Shown here in pieces: positions 1-8,952 of a DNA stretch of 64,000 nucleotides (position 1 is the first letter of the stretch; every line of letters begins with the position of its first letter). Under the pieces are notes generated by a model that was not told where the DNA came from, did no database searches, and saw only the letters and a list, made by a program, of their open reading frames with translations. This DNA comes from Knoellia sinensis KCTC 19936 (GTDB lineage: Bacteria; Actinomycetota; Actinomycetes; Actinomycetales; Dermatophilaceae). Position numbers and translations under genes: made by a program. Where the stretch lies: the NCBI RefSeq assembly GCF_000768705.1, contig NZ_AVPJ01000009.1, positions 1-64,000 on the forward strand. Reading direction: 5' to 3'.

Positions 1-2
1 AC

Positions 3-764
3 ACCCGCGGGAAGGGTGCCTGGCTGACCGACCGGGCACTGGAGCTGCTCAGTGGTCGCGCGCCGGGTCAGCCGCAACCCGTCGAGGTCAACCTCGTCAT
101 GACCGACACGACCCTCCTCCCGGCCGCGTTCGGTGGGCAGGCCCCGGTCGATGACTGCGCCACGATCCCCGGATGGGGTGTCGTCCCCGGGACCCATGCA
201 CGGCAGTGGGTGGCCGACCTACTGAACCAGCCGCGCGCCGCCGACGGTGGGCCTGACGCGGACGCGTTCGTGTGGTTGCGGCGACTGTTCACCGACCCCA
301 CCGGGCGCGACCTCGTCGCCCTCGACTCGGTGCGGCGCCGGTTCCACGGCGGCCTGCGCCACTTCCTCGACCTGCGGGACCCGACCTGCCGGGTCCCGTG
401 GTGTGACGCACCCGCGATCCAGGCCGACCACACCACCCCAGTCCACGCCGGCGGCCCGACGAGTGCTGGGAACGGTGCCGGGCTGTGCCAGCGCCACAAT
501 CTCGTCAAGGAAGAGCCCGGCTGGCACGTGAGCGTCCAGTCCACCGGCCTCGACGGGACCGGACCCCACGACCTGCGGATCACCACCCCGACGGGGCACG
601 CCTACGACTCCACCTCCCCACCGATCCTCGGTGAAGGCTGGACCCCACGCATCCCCGAGCGCGACGACTGGGTCCCCGACGACCCCAGCACGTGGATCGA
701 CGACTGGTCCGACCACTACGACGACTTCGAAGCCGCCATCCACGACGACGCCTGGGCTGCCTGA
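3..764 (+). CDS. HNH endonuclease domain protein, DUF222/13E12 family (5' end outside window)
   Basis: The reading frame is open from the first bases of the window, so this is the C-terminal part of a longer protein and the internal ATG at 99 is not its start. The visible part ends with an HNH-type module: CRVPWC, then QADH, then LCQRHN, which supply the metal-binding Cys/His and the H-N-H residues. This layout is that of the actinobacterial DUF222 plus HNH proteins (13E12 repeat family), which are often multicopy and of unproven function; a nuclease role is inferred from the fold only. The tail after the HNH motif is acidic and rich in Asp and Trp. The stop lies 18 bp before the cupin start. 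Confidence 0.85.
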   Translation, partial: TRGKGAWLTDRALELLSGRAPGQPQPVEVNLVMTDTTLLPAAFGGQAPVDDCATIPGWGVVPGTHARQWVADLLNQPRAADGGPDADAFVWLRRLFTDPTGRDLVALDSVRRRFHGGLRHFLDLRDPTCRVPWCDAPAIQADHTTPVHAGGPTSAGNGAGLCQRHNLVKEEPGWHVSVQSTGLDGTGPHDLRITTPTGHAYDSTSPPILGEGWTPRIPERDDWVPDDPSTWIDDWSDHYDDFEAAIHDDAWAA

Positions 765-770
765 GGCCCG

Positions 771-776
771 TAGGCT
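771..776 (+). promoter_or_regulatory. Candidate -10 element (TAGGCT) for a leaderless cupin mRNA
   Basis: TAGGCT ends 6 bases before the GTG at 783, placing the expected transcription start at or next to the start codon. No Shine-Dalgarno sequence is visible. No clear -35 was found. Confidence 0.5.
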
Positions 777-782
777 GGGCGC

Positions 783-1172
783 GTGCACGACCCGGCGCTC
801 CCTTGCTCTCTCGTCACCGCTGACGAACTCCAACCCGGCGATCCCACCCCGGGCATGAGTCGGCGAGTCGCTTTGAACACCGAGACGATGTGGTCCGGCA
901 CGGTCGACACCGACGCAGGCGCGGTCTCCGGCTGGCACCACCACGGTGACCACGACACGACCCTCTACATCGTGTCGGGCACCCTGCGGCTCGAGTCAGG
1001 GCCAGGAGGCGAGAGTGTCATCGAGGCTGGACCCGGCGACTTCCTGCGGGTGCCAGCGGGCGCGATCCACCGCGAGTCGAACCCGGGCGATCAGAGTTCG
1101 CGCGCCGTCATCGTGCGGTGCGGCTCGGGCCCTCCGACCATCAACGTCGAGGGGCCGGCTGACCACGCCTGA
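783..1172 (+). CDS. Cupin-domain protein
   Basis: A 129-residue single-domain cupin. Cupin motif 1 is seen as GWHHHGDHDTTLYIVSG (metal-binding histidines plus glycine turn), and motif 2 as GDFLRVPAGAIHRESNPG. Small cupins of this type bind a metal or small ligand and may be dioxygenases, isomerases or binding proteins; nothing here fixes the substrate. The GTG start is supported by a TAGGCT element just upstream. Its last 32 bases overlap the end of the convergent gene on the other strand. The role is unknown beyond the fold. Confidence 0.8.
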   Translation: MHDPALPCSLVTADELQPGDPTPGMSRRVALNTETMWSGTVDTDAGAVSGWHHHGDHDTTLYIVSGTLRLESGPGGESVIEAGPGDFLRVPAGAIHRESNPGDQSSRAVIVRCGSGPPTINVEGPADHA

Positions 1173-2055
1173 CCGCCGGATCATCCAGCACGCCCAGAAT
1201 CCTGTGGCGCAGCACGTTCGACCGCTCCGAGAAGGCTCTCTGACGCTCCATGTATGCCGTCTTGCCCGCCGCGGTCTCGATCCTCACCGGCTCGACGCCG
1301 TAGCCCGACAAGTCGTAGGGCGAGGCTTCCATGTCGAGCAGGCGGATCTCCATGGCGAGGTCGAAGCAGTCCATCGTGAGCTCGCTCGGGATGAGCGGCG
1401 TCAGCTTCGTCGCCCACTTGTAGACGTCCATGCCGGCGTGCAGACAACCCGGCTGCTCCAGGGCCGACTGAGATTCCCGTGTCGGCTGGATCGCGTTGCG
1501 TGGCACGGCATCCGGCGTGAAGAACCGGAACGCGTCGAAGTGACTGCAGGCGATCTGATGACGTTCGACAACCTCGTCCGTGGCCGCCTGGCCGAGGCGC
1601 AACGGCACCTGCTGATGCCTCACGTCCCCTTCGCGAGCCCGATAGACCATCGCCCATTCATGCAGGCCGAAGCACCCCAACCGTGCTGGACGGGACGCAG
1701 TGGCCGACAGCAGCCCGCGGATGAACTCGACGGCGCTGCCCCGCGCAACTGTGAAGGCATCGACGTCGAGCTCGACAGCGTCACCGACGACCCGGTAGTG
1801 CTTCCAGGATGCCCGCTCCGACCCGGATGCCCCATCGAGGCGCACGCCGGGCCCCGGGTGCCAGCGGCGCAACTGGGCCGGCGTCGTGGAGTAGTAGGAG
1901 AACAGGAAGTCCTCGATCGGATGCGCCTCGCCCCGCCCTCGTCGCCCGCGATGCCCTGCCGTCGCCTCGTCCACCCGTGCCGCGTGCGCCGACTCGCGTG
2001 CCGCCCACTCCTCACGGGTCAGCGTGGGCGCGGCGGGGGAGGGGACGGAACTCAT
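1141..2055 (-). CDS. Putative 3-methyladenine DNA glycosylase-like protein (actinobacterial family)
   Basis: A 304-residue soluble protein that I recognise as a conserved actinobacterial family commonly labelled 3-methyladenine DNA glycosylase. Typical segments are EDFLFSYYSTTPAQLRRWHPG near residue 50 and GCFGLHEWAMVYR near residue 130. I see no helix-hairpin-helix or Alk-type catalytic motif that would prove base excision, so the label rests on family resemblance. The ATG start has a TACCCT element 9 bases upstream. The gene converges on the cupin gene and overlaps it by 32 bp. Confidence 0.55.
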   Translation of the reverse strand: MSSVPSPAAPTLTREEWAARESAHAARVDEATAGHRGRRGRGEAHPIEDFLFSYYSTTPAQLRRWHPGPGVRLDGASGSERASWKHYRVVGDAVELDVDAFTVARGSAVEFIRGLLSATASRPARLGCFGLHEWAMVYRAREGDVRHQQVPLRLGQAATDEVVERHQIACSHFDAFRFFTPDAVPRNAIQPTRESQSALEQPGCLHAGMDVYKWATKLTPLIPSELTMDCFDLAMEIRLLDMEASPYDLSGYGVEPVRIETAAGKTAYMERQRAFSERSNVLRHRILGVLDDPAVRRGQPAPRR

Positions 2056-2064
2056 GACCCGACA

Positions 2065-2070
2065 AGGGTA
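2065..2070 (-). promoter_or_regulatory. Candidate -10 element (TACCCT on minus strand)
   Basis: TACCCT on the minus strand ends 9 bases before the ATG at 2055. This fits a leaderless or near-leaderless transcript of the glycosylase-like gene. Confidence 0.4.
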
Positions 2071-2184
2071 GGCGAGCGAGGGCTGAGTCCGCGTGACCCG
2101 ATTTCACCGTGCACGGGCGATCGCTGTGCGACGATCCGACGACGTCCGCAACGGCGCGGACCGTGACCGTCCGGAGTTGAACCC

Positions 2185-3021
2185 ATGCGTCGAGTCCTCA
2201 CCCTCGTCATCGCGTCCCTGATCGCGGTCGTCGTCCCGTCCGCAGCGCAAGCGAAGCCGGACCCCAGCGCGGGCAAGGCCACGAGTTGGTATCTCGCGCT
2301 CGGTGACTCGCTCGCCGCCGGCTACCAGCCCGGTGTCGGCGACGATCGACGTGGTGGCTACGTCGGGGGGGTGCTCGACGCTTTGCAGGACAGCGCTCCC
2401 AAGGCCAAGCTCCGCAACATCTCCTGCTCGGGTGCAACGACAACCTCGCTCATGGGCACCGACCGGTGCGACTACGAGGCAGGCAGCCAACTCGCGGCTG
2501 GCGTCGAGTTCCTCAAGGCCCACAAGAGCAAGGTCGACCTCGTCACGATCGACGTCGGCGCCAACGATGTGACGCCATGCCTGCGCGCAACCGACATGGT
2601 GACCTGTGCGCTCACGGCCGTCGCCACGGTCGAGCGAAACCTCACGACCATCCTCGGCGAACTCCGCGCGGCGACGGGCCCCGACACTCAGATCGTCGTC
2701 CTCAACTACTACAACCCGTTCCTCGCCTCCTGGCTCACCGGACCCGCGGGGCAGCAGTTGGCCGGGCTCACGAGCTTCCTCCAGACCCTGCTCAACAACG
2801 GTGTCATGCGTGCGGCCATGTCCGTGGACGCCGACGTTGCAGATGTCGCCACCGCGTTCCGGTCGACGAACACGACTCCCGTGTCCTCGCCGTTTGGCAC
2901 CGTCCCGACGAACGTCGCGACCGTCTGCGCGTGGACGTGGATGTGCAGCAAGAACGACATTCACGCCAACGACGCCGGGTATGCCGTGCTGGCCGACACC
3001 GTTTCGGCTCACCTTCCCTGA
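2185..3021 (+). CDS. Secreted SGNH/GDSL-family hydrolase
   Basis: The protein is 278 residues. Residues 1-23 form a signal peptide (Arg-Arg, hydrophobic core, AQA cleavage site). The mature part carries SGNH block I as ALGDSLAAGY (nucleophile Ser), block III as DVGANDV (oxyanion Asn), and block V as HANDAGY (catalytic Asp/His region). Six cysteines in the mature part fit disulfides outside the cell. The family includes secreted esterases and lipases such as the Streptomyces and mycobacterial SGNH enzymes; the substrate cannot be read from the sequence. The gene stands alone between the glycosylase-like gene and the globin remnant. Confidence 0.85.
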   Translation: MRRVLTLVIASLIAVVVPSAAQAKPDPSAGKATSWYLALGDSLAAGYQPGVGDDRRGGYVGGVLDALQDSAPKAKLRNISCSGATTTSLMGTDRCDYEAGSQLAAGVEFLKAHKSKVDLVTIDVGANDVTPCLRATDMVTCALTAVATVERNLTTILGELRAATGPDTQIVVLNYYNPFLASWLTGPAGQQLAGLTSFLQTLLNNGVMRAAMSVDADVADVATAFRSTNTTPVSSPFGTVPTNVATVCAWTWMCSKNDIHANDAGYAVLADTVSAHLP

Positions 3022-3059
3022 CCTGCCGGGTGTCGTACCCGAGTGCTTGATTGGGTGGC

Positions 3060-3323
3060 ATGACCACCTCGATCTATGAGGCAGCGGGAGGGCGGACGGG
3101 ATGCTTCGCCTCGCGACGGCATGGCATGAGCGCGTCCTCGCCGACCCTCGCCCGCCTCACATGGGATCGCGCCCTCGAGGACTGCGGTTTGGACGCTGAC
3201 CCGGCACTCAGGACGACCTTGCACGACTATTTCGCGAACGGCATTCGGCGCATGGCTGAGCACCCGGAGACGCCCGACACCGTCCCGGACGGTCTCAGGC
3301 TCGAGCAGTGGACCCTAGAGTGA
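3060..3323 (+). pseudogene. Decayed truncated-hemoglobin-like (globin) gene
   Basis: The frame from ATG 3060 begins MTTSIYEAAGG, the N-terminus I associate with an actinobacterial truncated-globin family, and ends with that family's C-terminus (WDRALEDCGL ... LHDYFA ... VPDGL). The stretch between does not look like a globin. In the +2 frame, however, 3092-3148 encodes ADGMLRLATAWHERVLADP, the expected continuation after EAAGG. A lost base in the G-rich run at about 3087-3092 plus an in-gene deletion of roughly 60-70 codons near 3148-3156 explains this. The remaining 88-codon ORF lacks the distal and proximal heme-pocket region. It may still be translated, but not as a working globin. Confidence 0.7.
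3316..3321 (+). promoter_or_regulatory. Candidate -10 element (TAGAGT) for the FAH-family gene
   Basis: TAGAGT ends 6 bases before GTG 3328. It overlaps the stop region of the upstream globin remnant and suggests a leaderless start. Confidence 0.45.
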
Positions 3324-3327
3324 CCCC

Positions 3328-4101
3328 GTGCGTATTGCGAGATTCACGACAGGTGAGGACCCGGCATACGGGCTGGTCGACGGAGCAGGCGAGAAGATCG
3401 CCGAGATCACCGGAGACCCGCTCTACACGAAGATCGAACTGACGGGGGCCACCCACCTCGTCGAGGACGTGCGCCTCCTCGCGCCGGTCATCCCGCGGAG
3501 CAAGGTCATCGGCATCGGCAAGAACTACGCCGACCATGCCAAGGAGATGGGTGGCGAGGCGCCCAAGACCCCGCTGATGTTTCTCATCCCCAACACCGCC
3601 GTCGTCGGTCCGGGTGACCCGGTCGTCATCCCGCGGATCACCGAAGAGGTGAGTTACGAGGGCGAACTCGCCGTCGTCATCGGACGCATGGCCAAGAACG
3701 TCAGCGTCGACGAGGCGCTCTCAACGGTCTTCGGCTACACGATCGCCAACGACGTCACCGCACGCGACCTGCAACGGGGGGACGGTCAGTGGGCCCGGGC
3801 CAAGGGCATGGACACCTTCTGTCCGCTCGGCCCGTGGATCGAGACCCAGCTCGACCCGGCTGCGTGCCGCATCCGCACGACCCTCGACGGTGACGTCGTC
3901 CAGGACGGTCCGACGTCCGACATGATCCACGGCGTGGCCGAACTCATCGCCCACGCATCGCAGTCCTTCACCCTGCTCCCGGGCGACGTCCTCCTTACCG
4001 GCACCCCGGCGGGCGTCGGGCCCGTTGTCGCCGGTCAGCGGGTCGACGTCGAGATCGATCAGATCGGCACGCTCAGCAACCCCTTCGTCGCCGCGGACTG
4101 A
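3328..4101 (+). CDS. Fumarylacetoacetate hydrolase family protein
   Basis: A 257-residue enzyme of the FAH superfamily. The N-terminal third is the small FAH domain. The catalytic domain shows GKNYADHAKEMG, then the metal-binding acidic set in TEEVSYEGELAVVIG and NDVTARDLQRGD, followed by GQWARAKGMDTFCPLGPW. Relatives hydrolyse or decarboxylate acylpyruvates, 2-hydroxyhepta-2,4-diene-1,7-dioate or oxaloacetate. The substrate is not determined here. It lies on the same strand upstream of gltX, an arrangement I know from other actinobacteria, although the sigma-factor pair and dodecin lie between. Confidence 0.88.
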   Translation: MRIARFTTGEDPAYGLVDGAGEKIAEITGDPLYTKIELTGATHLVEDVRLLAPVIPRSKVIGIGKNYADHAKEMGGEAPKTPLMFLIPNTAVVGPGDPVVIPRITEEVSYEGELAVVIGRMAKNVSVDEALSTVFGYTIANDVTARDLQRGDGQWARAKGMDTFCPLGPWIETQLDPAACRIRTTLDGDVVQDGPTSDMIHGVAELIAHASQSFTLLPGDVLLTGTPAGVGPVVAGQRVDVEIDQIGTLSNPFVAAD

Positions 4102-4233
4102 GCCGCTCTGGCGCTACCGGAGAAAAGTTCGCACGAGCTGTCGTATCCATCGACTCCCGTTCGTGGAGAGGATGAGACGACGCCACAGGGCGCCAGCGAA
4201 GGCGGCCCGTCGCTCGCACGAAGGAGACGCACC

Positions 4234-4587
4234 ATGACGAAGTACATGCTTTCGGTTGTCGGCACCGTCGATGACGAGATGCCTTCGGACGAGGTCATGC
4301 AGGAGATGTACGCCACGGTCGGACGCTTCAACGACAAGCTGACGGAGGCCGGCAAGTGGGTCTTCGGCGGCGGCCTCGCGCCGATCGAGTCCTCGACGAC
4401 CGTCGACGCCACGGGGGACAAGCCCACCGTCACGGACGGTCCGTTCTCGGAGGCCAAGGAGTTCCTCGGAGGGTTCTGGATCATCGAGGCGGCCGACCTC
4501 GACGAGGCACTGCAGTGGGCCAAGGAGGGCTCCGCCGCCTGTGGTGGAGCCGTCGAGGTCCGTCCGTTCGACGACGCATCCCAGTGA
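4234..4587 (+). CDS. YCII/DGPF-domain protein, partner of the adjacent ECF sigma factor
   Basis: A 117-residue protein of the YCII-related family. The DGPF signature is present as TDGPFSEAKEFLGGFWI in the centre. A good ribosome site (AAGGAG) lies 8 bases before the ATG. The stop overlaps the sigma-factor start in a GTGA junction, so the two are translationally coupled. DGPF proteins regularly accompany the ECF42 group of sigma factors; their exact biochemical role is unclear. A function linked to this sigma factor is inferred from that pairing. Confidence 0.85.
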   Translation: MTKYMLSVVGTVDDEMPSDEVMQEMYATVGRFNDKLTEAGKWVFGGGLAPIESSTTVDATGDKPTVTDGPFSEAKEFLGGFWIIEAADLDEALQWAKEGSAACGGAVEVRPFDDASQ

Positions 4588-5840
4588 CCGCTCTCGGCGC
4601 GGACGCCGTCGCTGACGTCGTCCGTGCCGAGTACGGCCGCGTCGTGGCCGGACTCATTCGTCGCTTCGGCGACATCCAGCTCGCCGAGGACGCCCTGGGT
4701 GAAGCGCTCGTCATCGCGCTCGAGCGGTGGCCGCAGGACGGTGTCCCACCCAACCCCGCCGGGTGGCTCACGACGACGGCCCATCGCAAGGCGCTGGACC
4801 ACCTGCGCCGCGAGAAGGTTCGCGACGAGAAGTACGCCGAGGCAGCCATGCTCACCGACGACACCATCCCGGAGCCCACCGGACCGGTCACGGACGATCG
4901 GCTCCGGCTGATCTTCACGTGCTGTCACCCGGCCCTCGCGGAGCCGGCGCGGGTGGCCCTCACGCTCCGACTCCTCGGCGGTCTCACCGTCGCCGAGATC
5001 GCGAATGCCTTCCTCGTTCCCGAGACGACCATGGCGCAGCGAATCACGCGGGCCAAGGCCAAGATCGCCAAGGCCCGCATTCCCTATCGCATCCCCGACC
5101 AAGCAGACATCGCCGAGCGGCTCGAGGGCGTGCTCGCCGTGCTCTACCTCGTCTACAACGAGGGTTACCTCAGTTCCAGCGCCGACAACGCCGACAGGCA
5201 GGACCTCGCCGAGGAAGCGATTCGACTGACGCGGGCAGTCCGGTCCATCTCCAGCGGGATTGGCTCGCCGCCCGAAGTCGACGGCCTTCTCGCGCTCATG
5301 CTCCTCAGCCAGGCACGTCGCCCTGCTCGCATCGCGGCAGGCGGCTCCCTCGTCACGCTCGACGAGCAGGACCGCACCCGCTGGGACGCCGACCTCATCG
5401 ACGAGGGCCACGCGCTGGTGCGGGAGTGCCTCCGCCGCAACGCTCCCGGCCCGTATCAGATCCAAGCGGCGATCCAGGCTGTACACACCGACGCTCTCGA
5501 CGCGTCCCTGACGGACTGGGCGCAGATCGCCGCACTCTACGACCAGTTGATGGTGCTCCAACCGACCCCGATCGTCGCCCTCAACCGCGCCGTCGCCGTC
5601 GCCGAGTTGGACGGGCCCCACGTGGCACTGGCCGTGGTCGACGGACTGAAGCTCACGGCATACGCACCATGGCACGCAACCAGAGCGGACCTGCTCCGCC
5701 GTCTGGGACGGGAGGACGACGCACGACGCGCGTATGCCGCCGCGATCGCGACCACGGAGAACCCTGCGGAACGTGCGTGGCTGGCTTCGCGACGCGAGTC
5801 GCTGGGTGGGCCTACTTCTCGACGCGGAAGCCGAGCTTGA
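4584..5840 (+). CDS. ECF-type RNA polymerase sigma factor with C-terminal extension (ECF42-like)
   Basis: The protein is 418 residues, more than twice a minimal ECF sigma factor. Region 2 is near residues 10-75 and region 4 near 115-180 (LTLRLLGGLTVAEIANAFLV, then AQRITRAK). A long helical C-terminal part follows, with LYLVYNEGY near residue 190 and TPIVALNRAVAVAELDG near 330, typical of the TPR-like extension of ECF42 factors, which controls activity without a membrane anti-sigma factor. The GTG start overlaps the YCII stop by 4 bp. The 3' end overlaps the convergent dodecin gene by 29 bp. The inducing signal is not visible. Confidence 0.88.
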   Translation: MTALGADAVADVVRAEYGRVVAGLIRRFGDIQLAEDALGEALVIALERWPQDGVPPNPAGWLTTTAHRKALDHLRREKVRDEKYAEAAMLTDDTIPEPTGPVTDDRLRLIFTCCHPALAEPARVALTLRLLGGLTVAEIANAFLVPETTMAQRITRAKAKIAKARIPYRIPDQADIAERLEGVLAVLYLVYNEGYLSSSADNADRQDLAEEAIRLTRAVRSISSGIGSPPEVDGLLALMLLSQARRPARIAAGGSLVTLDEQDRTRWDADLIDEGHALVRECLRRNAPGPYQIQAAIQAVHTDALDASLTDWAQIAALYDQLMVLQPTPIVALNRAVAVAELDGPHVALAVVDGLKLTAYAPWHATRADLLRRLGREDDARRAYAAAIATTENPAERAWLASRRESLGGPTSRRGSRA

Positions 5841-6024
5841 TCCCGACCTGCCAGTCGGCGACCTGTCCGCCCTCGCCGAGGTGACCGCGAATCTCGGTGA
5901 CCTCGAACCAGTCGAGGTTGCGCACACTGGAACTGGCTGAGGTCAGGGCGTTCTGCACCGCCGCCTCGACACCCTCGGGGGAACTGCCGACGAGTTCCGA
6001 GATCGCGTAGACGTGATTGGCCAT
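5812..6024 (-). CDS. Dodecin family protein
   Basis: A 70-residue protein matching dodecins in length and pattern: VYAISELVGSSPEGVEAAVQNAL, then a conserved Trp in LDWFEVTEIRG, then GQVADWQVGIKLGFRVE. Dodecins assemble into hollow dodecamers that bind flavins (or CoA in some bacteria) and act as storage or buffering proteins. A GGAGG ribosome site sits 7 bases before the ATG. The gene ends inside the 3' end of the sigma-factor gene and diverges from gltX. Confidence 0.9.
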   Translation of the reverse strand: MANHVYAISELVGSSPEGVEAAVQNALTSASSSVRNLDWFEVTEIRGHLGEGGQVADWQVGIKLGFRVEK

Positions 6025-6086
6025 GAGGTGCCTCCGGACATCGAGCCGGACGCCGGTCGCCCGGTCCTGATCCCCAACGTAGACCC

Positions 6087-6092
6087 TAGAAT
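6087..6092 (+). promoter_or_regulatory. Candidate -10 element (TAGAAT) for gltX
   Basis: TAGAAT ends 9 bases before ATG 6102, with no ribosome-binding sequence in between. This suggests a leaderless or very short-leader gltX transcript. Confidence 0.5.
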
Positions 6093-6101
6093 CGGCCCAT
6101 C

Positions 6102-7643
<1,542 letters not shown>

Positions 7644-7759
7644 GCTCTGGCGGGGGCCGGTCGACCCGCGATTTGGGAGTGGAGGGGGTGGCCGGTAGTA
7701 TCACTCCTCGGTTCACCGGTGCGGTTGGTCTTCGGACCGAAGCAAAGGTGATACCCCCT

Positions 7760-7831
7760 TGGGGTATGGTGTAATCGGCAACACTACGGTTTCTGGTACC
7801 GTCATTCTAGGTTCGAGTCCTGGTACCCCAG
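7760..7831 (+). tRNA. tRNA-Gln (anticodon CTG)
   Basis: The gene spans 72 nt with acceptor pairing TGGGGTA/TACCCCA and discriminator G. The anticodon stem is ACGGT/ACCGT with loop TTCTGGT, giving anticodon CTG. The T arm has GTTCGAGTCC. No CCA is encoded. A short upstream stretch (ATACCCC, ending at 7758) is complementary to the 5' acceptor strand and could form a competing hairpin in a precursor. Confidence 0.92.
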
Positions 7832-7930
7832 CTTGGTCAATGTCCTTGTGGCACAGGCCGATTCGGAAGATTCACCGTTCTGCGGTAGGCTTCCACCCGC
7901 TGTCCGGCTCGCCGGTTCAGCACCAGCTAG

Positions 7931-8003
7931 GGCCCCGTTGTGTAGCGGCCTAGCACGCCGCCCTCTCAAGGCGGTAGCGCGGGTTCGAATCCCGTCGGGG
8001 CTA
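7931..8003 (+). tRNA. tRNA-Glu (anticodon CTC)
   Basis: The gene spans 73 nt with acceptor pairing GGCCCCG/CGGGGCT, discriminator A, anticodon stem CCGCC/GGCGG around loop CTCTCAA, and T loop GTTCGAATCCC. The anticodon is CTC. No CCA is encoded. The 99 bp between this gene and tRNA-Gln hold no gene that I can see; the two are probably cotranscribed. Confidence 0.93.
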
Positions 8004-8011
8004 CTCGCAAG

Positions 8012-8046
8012 AAGTCCCCGCCACCTCCTCGAGGTGGCGGGGACTT
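8012..8046 (+). terminator. Strong hairpin terminator, usable from both strands
   Basis: A perfect 16-bp inverted repeat (AAGTCCCCGCCACCTC and its complement) with a 3-nt loop follows tRNA-Glu and precedes the end of the convergent IclR gene. It would end both transcripts. Confidence 0.8.
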
Positions 8047-8074
8047 CCGCGTTGTATGCCGTGTGGTCGCCCCG

Positions 8075-8818
8075 TCAGGCCGTGTGCTGCTCCTCGGCCG
8101 TCTTGGCGTGACGCGCCAGAACCTCGGTGAGCTTGTTGGCGCCGGCGATGACCGTCGCGGCGTGGAGGCGGCCGGGCTGCCTGGAGAGTCGCTCGATGGG
8201 GCCGGAGATCGAGACGGCAGCGATGACGCGACCGGAGGGGGAGCGCACCGGCGCTGACACCGAGGCGACGCCGGGCTCGCGCTCGCCGACACTCTGTGCC
8301 CAGCCCCTGCGACGCACCCCGGAGAGGGTGGTGGCGTTGAACGCCGAGCCCTGGAGTCCGCGGTGCAGGCGGTCCGGCTCCTCCCAGGCGAGGAGCACCT
8401 GGGCGGCGGAGCCAGCGAGCATGGTGAGGCTGGCGCCGATCGGGATCGAGTCGCGCAGTCCTACGGGGCGCTCGGCCGCGGAGACGCAGATGCGGTGGTC
8501 GCCCTGCCGGCGGAACAGCTGGGCGCTCTCGTTGGTGTGGTCGCGCAGGGCTCCGAGAACCGGGCCGGCAGCAGCGAGCAGGCGGTCCTCGCCGGCAGCC
8601 GCCGCAAGTTCGCCGAGGCGCGGCCCCAGGACGAACCGACCCTGCATGTCGCGGCCGACGAGGCGGTGGTGCTCGAGCGCGACCGCGAGGCGGTGCGCCG
8701 TCGGGCGAGCCAGCCCTGTGGCCGTGACGAGCTGTGCGAGAGTCGAGGGGCCGGCTTCGAGGGCGCTCAAAACGATGGCGGCCTTGTCGAGAACGCCCAC
8801 GCCACTGGTGTTGTCCAT
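8075..8818 (-). CDS. IclR-family transcriptional regulator, probable regulator of leuCD (NdgR/LtbR-like)
   Basis: The protein is 247 residues from the ATG at 8818, which removes a non-conserved N-terminal stretch of the longer ORF. A winged HTH occupies about residues 8-65 (STLAQLVTATGLARPTAHRLAVALE). The effector domain follows, with GLRDSIPIGASLTMLAGSAAQV and GVASVSAPVRSPSGRVIAAVSISGP. It is transcribed divergently from leuC. In actinobacteria the IclR protein at this position (NdgR in Streptomyces, LtbR in Corynebacterium) controls leuCD and other amino-acid genes. That role is inferred here from position and family. Confidence 0.9.
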   Translation of the reverse strand: MDNTSGVGVLDKAAIVLSALEAGPSTLAQLVTATGLARPTAHRLAVALEHHRLVGRDMQGRFVLGPRLGELAAAAGEDRLLAAAGPVLGALRDHTNESAQLFRRQGDHRICVSAAERPVGLRDSIPIGASLTMLAGSAAQVLLAWEEPDRLHRGLQGSAFNATTLSGVRRRGWAQSVGEREPGVASVSAPVRSPSGRVIAAVSISGPIERLSRQPGRLHAATVIAGANKLTEVLARHAKTAEEQHTA

Positions 8819-8829
8819 GTCTTGATATT

Positions 8830-8872
8830 GCCGTCCCAAGCCGTGAGACGCAAGTCCCACGTTGCGGACGGC
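8830..8872. promoter_or_regulatory. Nested inverted repeats between the IclR gene and leuC, candidate operator
   Basis: The outer arms are GCCGTCC (8830-8836) and GGACGGC (8866-8872). The inner arms are CGCAA (8849-8853) and TTGCG (8862-8866), separated by 8 bases. The site lies in the divergent promoter region where an IclR dimer is expected to bind. It is predicted from symmetry only. Confidence 0.35.
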
Positions 8873-8952
8873 GTGCCAACCTCGGTCTGAGCGACGTCGC
8901 CCACGTCTGATGGAGGCGGCGTCCCGGACCCGTTTTCGTGGAGGTGTTGGCC

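Noticed and set aside
7681-7760. Integration site (att) at the tRNA-Gln gene
   Set aside because: A short upstream stretch is complementary to the acceptor strand, but there is no integrase, no duplicated tRNA 3' end and no compositional change.
8819-8952. Leucine attenuator or T-box upstream of leuC
   Set aside because: No run of Leu codons, no T-box-like sequence and no terminator/antiterminator pair; only operator-like inverted repeats were seen.
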